A stretch of DNA of 64,000 nucleotides. Source: Leptobrachium leishanense (Eukaryota > Chordata > Amphibia > Anura > Megophryidae). Where the stretch lies: the NCBI GenBank assembly GCA_009667805.1, contig CM019065.1, forward strand, positions 149,208,101 through 149,272,100, read 5' to 3'. Numbering within the stretch: the stretch's first letter is position 1; each line of letters opens with the position of its first letter. Shown here piece after piece: positions 55,901-64,000 of the stretch. The position numbers and the translations under genes are program-made. The notes beneath the pieces were generated by a model. That model worked only from the letters and a program-made list of their open reading frames with translations. It did no database searches and had not been told where the DNA came from.

Positions 55901-58134
55901 CAATCAAGTAGAAAATCAACAAAGACGACAATATGTTATTTAATCGGACATCTGGCCATTCTAACTATGGTTCCATCTGAGAACAGAAAGCAGAGAAAGC
56001 AAAAATATAATGCAGACATTATATGAATAGAAATACACATATTAATAATGTCTGATTTTATTCAAAAGCAAATGGAAGAAAAAAAAATCTAATTGTGATG
56101 AGAGGAAAGAACTATGATTCTTGATTGCAAAATGGATTTTTTTCTTGTTTTATTCTAGTCTCTAGGCCCAAGCTCTTGTCCTTTTGCACAATAATGTTAA
56201 CAAACAGGTCGACGGAATCTTTTTTTCTTCTTAGATTGTATATATAGTTCGAGTGCCACTTATCCGGAATTCTAAAATACCAAAGACTCCAAAAAATCTG
56301 AATTTTCTGAGTCCTCCAGATGGAATTCTTTATCACCTCCCTGATGATGCTAAGGACATATCTTTCTGCAGTCGCGGCTCCTTCAAGGGCTGCACCACAG
56401 CAAGGAACAAGCTGGGCTCTGTGCAGCTCCAGTGTGTGACATGCTGTACAGAGTCAGCAAGAGACATGCTGGATGAGCTCTTGGGTTTTAGGAGTTGGAA
56501 CTGCCCTCTGCAGGTTTGGGCAGAGGGGTCAGAATAAGAAGTATTAAAGATTAATTTTACGGTTATTAATTGTTATTTAACAGAGCTGTGGCCTTTGCCC
56601 TTTTCCAAAAATACATATGTGTCATGTGTGTTTATTGAGATGGTTGTTTGGTGGCATAGGCAATAAAGGGAAATCCCAGACCTAAGCAGTCATGCCGCTA
56701 TTATGTCCGAGCTGCCGCATCAGCAGCTCGAACCGTAACAACCGCAATCCGCTAACTGGAATTTGCAAGTGCAAAATTACTTCACACTACGGTTTAAGAG
56801 CTGGTATTTATTTCTGAATATCAGTTTGAGCTCCTTCTTCAATCGGCTAATTGCAAATTAACATATCCTATACATAGTATGGGAGTTATTCATTTTCAGC
56901 AATAACTAAGCCACAAGCTTGAGATAGCACTTGGAGCCGTTAGCCAAGCGGCTCATTTGGAATCGGGCCCTAGGATTACAGGAGCCTCTCAGGCCTGCCA
57001 CAGCATTGTACTAAATGCCTGCACATCTGATAAAAGGGATCATTTTCATTGATCCGGAGATGTGACAGTAGGGTAGCTGTGCTGATTGAGTGGACAGACT
57101 TATGATTGATACATGGAAAATGCCTGCAATTATCTAAAAACGCTTTAAACAGCTTTAAAACTTTCAATGTAAGACGTAGACAGCCTTTCTCCGAGGTACT
57201 TTTTTTAATTAAGAAAATTTCATCGCCTCCTGCAAAATATGTGTTAGCAAGAAAAAAAAGTTAAACCTTCTCCCTTATAATCTGGTTTTATTTCTTTCGC
57301 CCGGTGTTAGACTATTTTTCCAAGACAGCAGGCTTTTGACAAATAATCCCAGTGTTTAAAGGATTTTCCACAAGGCTGCACTAGTCGTGACTGGAAAAAA
57401 TACACTTTCCCCAAAGGCTGCTGGTGTCCTCCTGGAGAAAGAGGTAGGGAGTTTGCTGGATATATCTGTGCACATTTCTGTCCAGTGGATGTCTATTGCA
57501 CTTCCCTGCCACATCTGCTGCTCAGCTGTACTTCAATGTGAGGGAAGTGCCAGAGGGCTGAGCCAGATGGCCGGGTGCATGTGTTTGCATGGCAAAGAAG
57601 TGACCTGGGAGGAAGGAAAGAGGGGGCGAGTGTAGGTGCGCATATCGAGCTCCAGTAGGACAGTGTGGAAATTAAGGACAAAGGCTGCTCATAATGTGCA
57701 ATCTAGGCCTGCAAAGCGTGACAAATCTTAGGCTTCCAGAGCTGGAGCAGGGAGGGGCAGACATGCCATCCAAATGGCATTTAACACTGTCCAGCTGGAA
57801 GACCCAGCAGCTGTCAAAAAGAAAAAAAAACAACCACCACCCCAGCCATTATATGCCATTAACCCTTTCACAGCACTGAAGCTGGTAAAGTACTTCTGCA
57901 AAGGATTTATTAAAATGCATTTACCCGGTCCATTGCATGGTGAATTTTTTCATGCTGTGTATGATAGTTCACAGTTAAACAATAGTATACTGTAGGTTAA
58001 CTATAACAAGAGGATGGAATGAGATAACCCTGCTAGGGATGTAGGCATTAGGTAATTTGCTACATCCTCCGAGTCTTTGGGATAGTTGGAAAAAAATGAA
58101 TTAAATAACACTTTCTAATTAACAGTATATTTAG
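55901..58134. other. Intervening DNA, no clear feature
   Basis: 2.2 kb without recognised repeat ends. The short frames (for example 56253-56537 and 57387-57635) have no known motif and no splice-supported context. Possibly largely single-copy sequence. Confidence 0.45.
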
Positions 58135-58455
58135 GTTACAACTAGAGATGTGCACCGCTGAAAATTTTGTTTTGTCTCTTTTTCCAGGTGTTTTTTTTTC
58201 ATTTCGGGTCGTTTCGGACCGTTTTCATTTTGATTCGGTGATTCGATATCGATTCGAAGATTCGAGTCATTTTGTTGTTTGGATCATTTCAGCGATTCGG
58301 ATCAGTTTGGTTTTTCGTTTTTTAATGAGTTATTTGTTTTTTTATTGCTTACTTAAAAATGGGAAGTAGATTAGTACCAATAGAATTAAAGTTCCTTTAC
58401 TTAGTTATTCTTTTAAGATTTTTTAAGCATTTTTGGGGTTTCATAACTTTTTTAA

Positions 58456-59615
58456 CCCTTTCGCTGCTGAGGCTTTTCCCGCCCCTATGCTGAGGTCATT
58501 TTTACCTGTTTTGCGCATCATGTTTAAACGTGTTTTGAAGGCTTATTTTAGTATATGACCCAGACATATTATATATCGTTCTTTCCGTCAGACTCGGTAG
58601 ATTCATAATATGTCATTATTATATGTATACGTTATGTCATGTCTGTATATTATAACAGAAAATGCAATAAAATATGTATTTTCAATAATTTACAATGTGT
58701 AAAGTGTTTTTTTCCACATTTTAACATGCGAGCAATTGCGGTTATATTTTGTATGGGGTGCGCTTGTTAAAATAATTAGAGATGGGGTCTCGTTACATTT
58801 TTTTTTGGGGAAAATTACACTATTTTTAACAAACGCACCGCATACAAAAATCGTTAGTGCAGCATCATTGTTCACATTATAATTGAAATGGGAACAATAT
58901 TGCTGCATTAACAAACCAAAAAAAATAAAAAAAAAGTGTTTTTTTTTTTTTTATTTTATTTTTTTTTTTTCATTTTTTTTTTTTTACAAAATGTTTCACT
59001 TTCATGTTTGGTATCGTTGGAACGGCCATGCTCTGGCCGATCCAACGATACCAAAATTTAACCCCTAGCTGCCACGGATCGGGAGATAGGGAGTTCATTG
59101 GAACTCCCTATCTCCACAGTTGGTGGCAGTTAGGGGTTAACTCTAGGACTGGCGTCATCGTGCTACGCACGATGACGCCAGTCCTCTGGGGGAGTTCCCG
59201 GAGGCTTGGCCGACATCCAAGATGTCGGCCAGCTCCGGGAAAGGATCGCGAACCGGCGCTTTTCAGCGCCGATTCGCGATCCAGCTCCCCAGGGGTTAAT
59301 GCCAGGCATCATTTGGAAGGGCAGGCTGTGCCCTTCCAAATGATGCCTGGGTTAACCCCCGCAGAGCCGCCGATCGGGAGGGAGAGAGGCGCCTGAATTA
59401 GGTGTCATCGCGCCCCCGCGATGACACCTAATTCTGGCGGCTGCTGGTCCGGATGCCGGGCTGACATCCAGGATGTCAGCCCGCACCGGAGGGGCCAGCG
59501 ATCGGCCGGAACCCGGCCGAACGCTGACCCCAATGGGAGGACGCGCTCAGCGCGTCCTCCGCATACCAGCGGGACTGCTGAGGACGCGCTGAGCGCGTCC
59601 TCAGCAGCGAAGTGG
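58456..59615. mobile_element. TTAA-flanked hairpin-chain element, copy B
   Basis: Near-identical to 4785-6013, same orientation, TTAA at 58452-58455 and 59616-59619. Here the terminal hairpin is intact (CTCAGCAGCGAAGTGG). Lacks about 55 bp present in copy A between GAGAGAG and GCGCCTGAATTAGG, which removes a whole hairpin cleanly. Confidence 0.88.
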
Positions 59616-59649
59616 TTAAAGAAACAAGGCTTTTAACCCATAGGTTTCA

Positions 59650-60550
59650 ATGCAGCATTAGATTCCGCACACTGCCGGGCAGCACCTCTACAGTATAATT
59701 AATGCAGCATATGAACCCGCACACTGCCGGGCAGCACCTCTACAGAATAATGCAGCATATGAACTCGCACACTGCCGGGCAGCACCTCTACAGAATAATG
59801 CAGCATATGAATCCGCACACTGCCGGGCAGCACCTCTACAGTATAATAATGCAGCATATGAACCCGTACACTGCCGGGCAGCACCTCTACAGAATAATGC
59901 AGCATATGAATCCGCACACTGCCGGGCAGCACCTCTACAGTATAATAATGCAGCATATGAACCCGTACACTGCCGGGCAGCACCTCTACAGAATAATGCA
60001 GCATATGAACTCGCACACTGCCGGGCAGCACCTCTACAGAATAATGCAGCATATGAATCCGCACACTGCCGGGCAGCACCTCTACAGTATAATAATGCAG
60101 CATATGAACCCGTACACTGCCGGGCAGCACCTCTACAGAATAATGCAGCATATGAATCCGCACACTGCCGGGCAGCACCTCTACAGTATAATAATGCAGC
60201 ATATGAACCCGTACACTGCCGGGCAGCACCTCTACAGAATAATGCAGCATATGAATCCGCACACTGCCGAGCAGCACCTCTACAGTATAATAATGCAGCA
60301 TATGAATCCGCACACTGCCGGGCAGCACCTCTACAGTATAATTAATGCAGCATATGAACCCGCACACTGCCGGGCAGCACCTCTACAGAATAATGCAGCA
60401 TATGAATCCGCACACTGCCGAGCAGCACCTCTACAGTATAATAATGCAGCATATGAATCCGCACACTGCCGGGCAGCACCTCTACAGTATAATAATGCAG
60501 CATATGAGTCCACACACTGCCGGGCAGCACCTCTACAGTATAATAATGCC
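59650..60550. repeat. 48/51-bp minisatellite
   Basis: About 18 units of ATGCAGCATATGAA...CACTGCCGGGCAGCACCTCTACAG. Units end either AGAATA (48 bp) or AGTATAATA (51 bp), and in the left part they alternate to give a ~99 bp higher-order unit marked by the GTACACTG variant. CTGCCGGGCAG is a palindrome in every unit. All lengths are multiples of three, so long frames on both strands are artefacts. Confidence 0.92.
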
Positions 60551-60950
60551 GCATAAAACAAAAAAACAACTGAACCGAATGACCCGAATCACCGAAATGA
60601 TCCAAATGCCGAAATGACCCGATTTATCGAATCGACCCGAAATTTCGAATCATCCGAAAAATCGAATCGAATGACTCGAAATTTCGAGTCGATCTGAAAA
60701 TTTTGTGTGGTCAACATTTTGGATTCGGGATGCCCTCGGAAGCACGAAAATGGTAAATTTTGTCCGAAAATCGATTTGCTACGGAACAAATTGCACATCC
60801 CTAGTTACAACTATATCTGCTAGGGTGGCATGAAAGGAAGGGATCATTCCTAAAATTATGATGTCATTCCGATCTGTGGCAGAGTGCATGAACCACTGGT
60901 ATGCCTATGAATGCTGTGGCTTTCCATTATCAATATGCTATCATTTAGAG

Positions 60951-61143
60951 CAGTGTTTCCCAAACCTGTCCTCAGGACCCCCCCCCCCCCCCCCGCCTCA
61001 CCAGGTTTTCCAGGTATCTGAAGCTCAGCACAGGTGATATGATTTGCTGATCAGTGATTGCAGGATTCAGTTTGCGTTTCCCCAAGGTGATCTGCAAAAT
61101 CTGGCTTGTTTGAGGGTCCCGAGGACAGGTTTGGGAAACACTG
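60951..61143. mobile_element. hAT-type MITE, 193 bp
   Basis: Ends CAGTGTTTCCCAAACCTGTC and the inverse GACAGGTTTGGGAAACACTG, flanked by a perfect 8-bp duplication ATTTAGAG (60943-60950 and 61144-61151). Contains a C17-like homopolymer (60978-60995). Same family as 10284-10467. Confidence 0.92.
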
Positions 61144-61151
61144 ATTTAGAG

Positions 61152-61739
61152 CTTACCCTCTTAATTGAAATCTATTAAAATCTTTGGGCCGTGTATAAAT
61201 ATTCCTGAGCTCTGAATAATAGATGTCAGCTCACTGTTGAGTTTTGGAGGTGTGTAGCACTATGCAATGCCACATTAGGCTATAGGTCTTTGAGTTGCAT
61301 TATGGGCTTTTGATAGTTTGGGGTCTTCAGATTATATAAGACGCATGTCCATGGTGTGCTGAAGACAGAAATTCCAATGTTTCAAAGTAAAAGTTAAGAG
61401 CTAATGATGACATGGTAGAAGGGTTAGGAGGTTTAGATTGAAATAAATTATAATTTATTGCTTTTGAGAGGCAGGTAAATTTATTTAACCCATTCCTACC
61501 TCAAACCCAATATCTCTAATTACACTGCAAAATACATGACAAATGTACACAAGTTCCGAGCAATGTCCAATTTGAGCATCATACGCAACACAAGTTGTGT
61601 AGATACAGTTACAAGGTTTTATAAAGCTGTAACTAGTTCCATAGTGCTGTACAATAGATAAGACAGAATATATATATATATATATACAAGTTAGCCACGT
61701 AGAAAAGTAGGAGAGAGGTCTGCATAAATAAGCTCCAAG
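61152..61739. other. Intervening DNA, no feature seen
   Basis: Only a short (AT)n run at about 61669-61685. Confidence 0.5.
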
Positions 61740-62005
61740 GACTCTGCATTTCAGAAGCCCTGAGCTGACAGAGAGGAACAGTGGAGGGAGAAAAGGTGAG
61801 TATTGACGCCTAAAACAAAAAAAATAATTTGGCAGATGGTACCCGTATCATCTGCTGTCAGATTTTCCTGGGGTTGGCTCGCAGTATGCAGGAATAATTC
61901 GACAGACGTGGTATCAGGTAGGTCGGGAGGCAATCTTGTGGTCAATCCAAGCAAAGGGACGGTGCAGGCAGCAAAGGTTCGTTAGTGTGGAGACAGGCTA
62001 TAGGT
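61740..62005 (-). repeat. LTR-like fragment related to 2367-3071
   Basis: CAATCTTGTGGTCAATCCAAGC and GTGCAGGCAGCAAAG match 2437-2488 with a few changes. Ends cannot be defined; it is cut by the LINE tail at 62010. Confidence 0.45.
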
Positions 62006-62160
62006 CAGAATATTATTATTATTATTGTCATCATTTATATAGCGCCAACAGTTTCCCCAGCGCTTTACAATAACCAAAGGGAACGAAATACATATAAACG
62101 GACATAAGATGGAATCAAGCGGTGTAGAGGGCCCTGCTCATAGGAGCTTACAGTCTAGAG

Positions 62161-62296
62161 CAGGGGTGGGCACTTACGGCCCTCCAGATGTTTTGAAACT
62201 ACATTTCCTGTGATGCTCGGCTGCTCATTAGGTTTGTAGAGCCTCAAGGGAAATGTAGTTTCAAAACATCTGGAGGGCCGTAATTGCCCACCCCTG
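62161..62296. mobile_element. hAT-type MITE, 136 bp, in LINE tail
   Basis: Starts CAGGGGTGGGCACTTACGGC and ends with the inverse GGCCGTAATTGCCCACCCCTG. Almost the whole element is one hairpin. Perfect 8-bp duplication GTCTAGAG (62153-62160 and 62297-62304). Confidence 0.95.
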
Positions 62297-62396
62297 GTCT
62301 AGAGGGACTGGGGTTGAGGAAGACAAGAGGAATTTCACTAGATAGCAGGATCATTTGTGCCAGTGGTTTGGGAATGGTGGGGCCATAGAAGCAGCT

Positions 62397-64000
<1,604 letters not shown>

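Larger units (their letters stand above)
58143..60803. mobile_element. Non-autonomous hAT-like element with nested TTAA element and minisatellite
   Basis: Ends TAGAGATGTGCA and TGCACATCCCTA, inverted with one mismatch, flanked by a perfect 8-bp duplication GTTACAAC (58135-58142 and 60804-60811). Terminal 150-200 bp on each side are mirror images rich in TCGAATC/GATTCGA words. The middle consists of the TTAA element copy B and a ~0.9 kb tandem array. No transposase. Confidence 0.9.

Noticed and set aside
56253..57635. Possible host exons
   Set aside because: Frames are short, carry no recognisable domain, and I cannot see supported splice structure; left as unassigned.
59650..60550. CRISPR-like array
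   Set aside because: Units are tandem with no unique spacers, the genome is eukaryotic and no cas genes exist.
59702..60556. 284-codon open frame of repeats containing NAAYEPAHCRAAPLQ- or QHMNPHTAGQHLY-like units
   Set aside because: Produced by the 48/51 bp minisatellite, whose unit lengths are multiples of three; frames on both strands and several registers are open.

Overview
This 64 kb window is vertebrate genomic DNA made almost entirely of transposable elements and simple or tandem repeats. I see no intact host gene, no tRNA or rRNA gene, no CRISPR array and no bacterial operon. The mix points to an amphibian, most likely a frog: a DIRS tyrosine-recombinase retroelement, L1/Tx1-like LINEs, an L2/CR1-like LINE, a Ty3/gypsy element with a PNMA-like Gag, a retroviral env remnant, and many TTAA-, TWA-, TA- and 8-bp-TSD DNA transposon derivatives. 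This is inferred from repeat content only; the species is not identified.

Layout. 1-1783: 3' end of an endogenous retrovirus (env fragment and LTR). 1823-3923: hAT-like element containing a solo LTR. 4355-8706: PIF/Harbinger-like elements, one carrying a 1.2 kb TTAA element made of a chain of hairpins. 9038-22790: a palindrome-rich region in which two ~650-750 bp arms (9340-10095 and 21340-22080) enclose a DIRS element (13686-20016, minus strand); the DIRS recombinase gene is split by a 1.1 kb insertion. 23305-26315: MITEs, a third Harbinger-like copy and a LINE tail. 27702-32471: an LTR element with both LTRs, primer-binding site and polypurine tract, whose interior holds gag and protease but no reverse transcriptase, RNase H or integrase. 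34338-36302: two TTAA MITEs. 36944-51433: two L1-like LINEs inserted back to back at one target site; the first is split by a TA-flanked element, the second by a tRNA-derived SINE, and the second appears to carry a short 3' transduction. 53354-55814 and 58143-60803: two long non-autonomous hAT-like elements packed with minisatellites. 60951-64000: MITEs and the 3' part of an L2-like LINE on the minus strand.

The genes do not form a host pathway. Coding traces belong to retroelements (Env, Gag, protease, RT, RNase H, endonuclease, tyrosine recombinase) and most are broken by stops, frameshifts or nested insertions. The clearest large open frame is the 670-codon Gag-protease frame at 29414-31426. 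Nesting and target-site duplications give a relative insertion order at many loci. The most unusual items are the pol-less Gag-protease element, the two-copy hairpin-chain TTAA element, the twin LINE insertion with its transduced tail, and the widely spaced inverted arms around the DIRS element.
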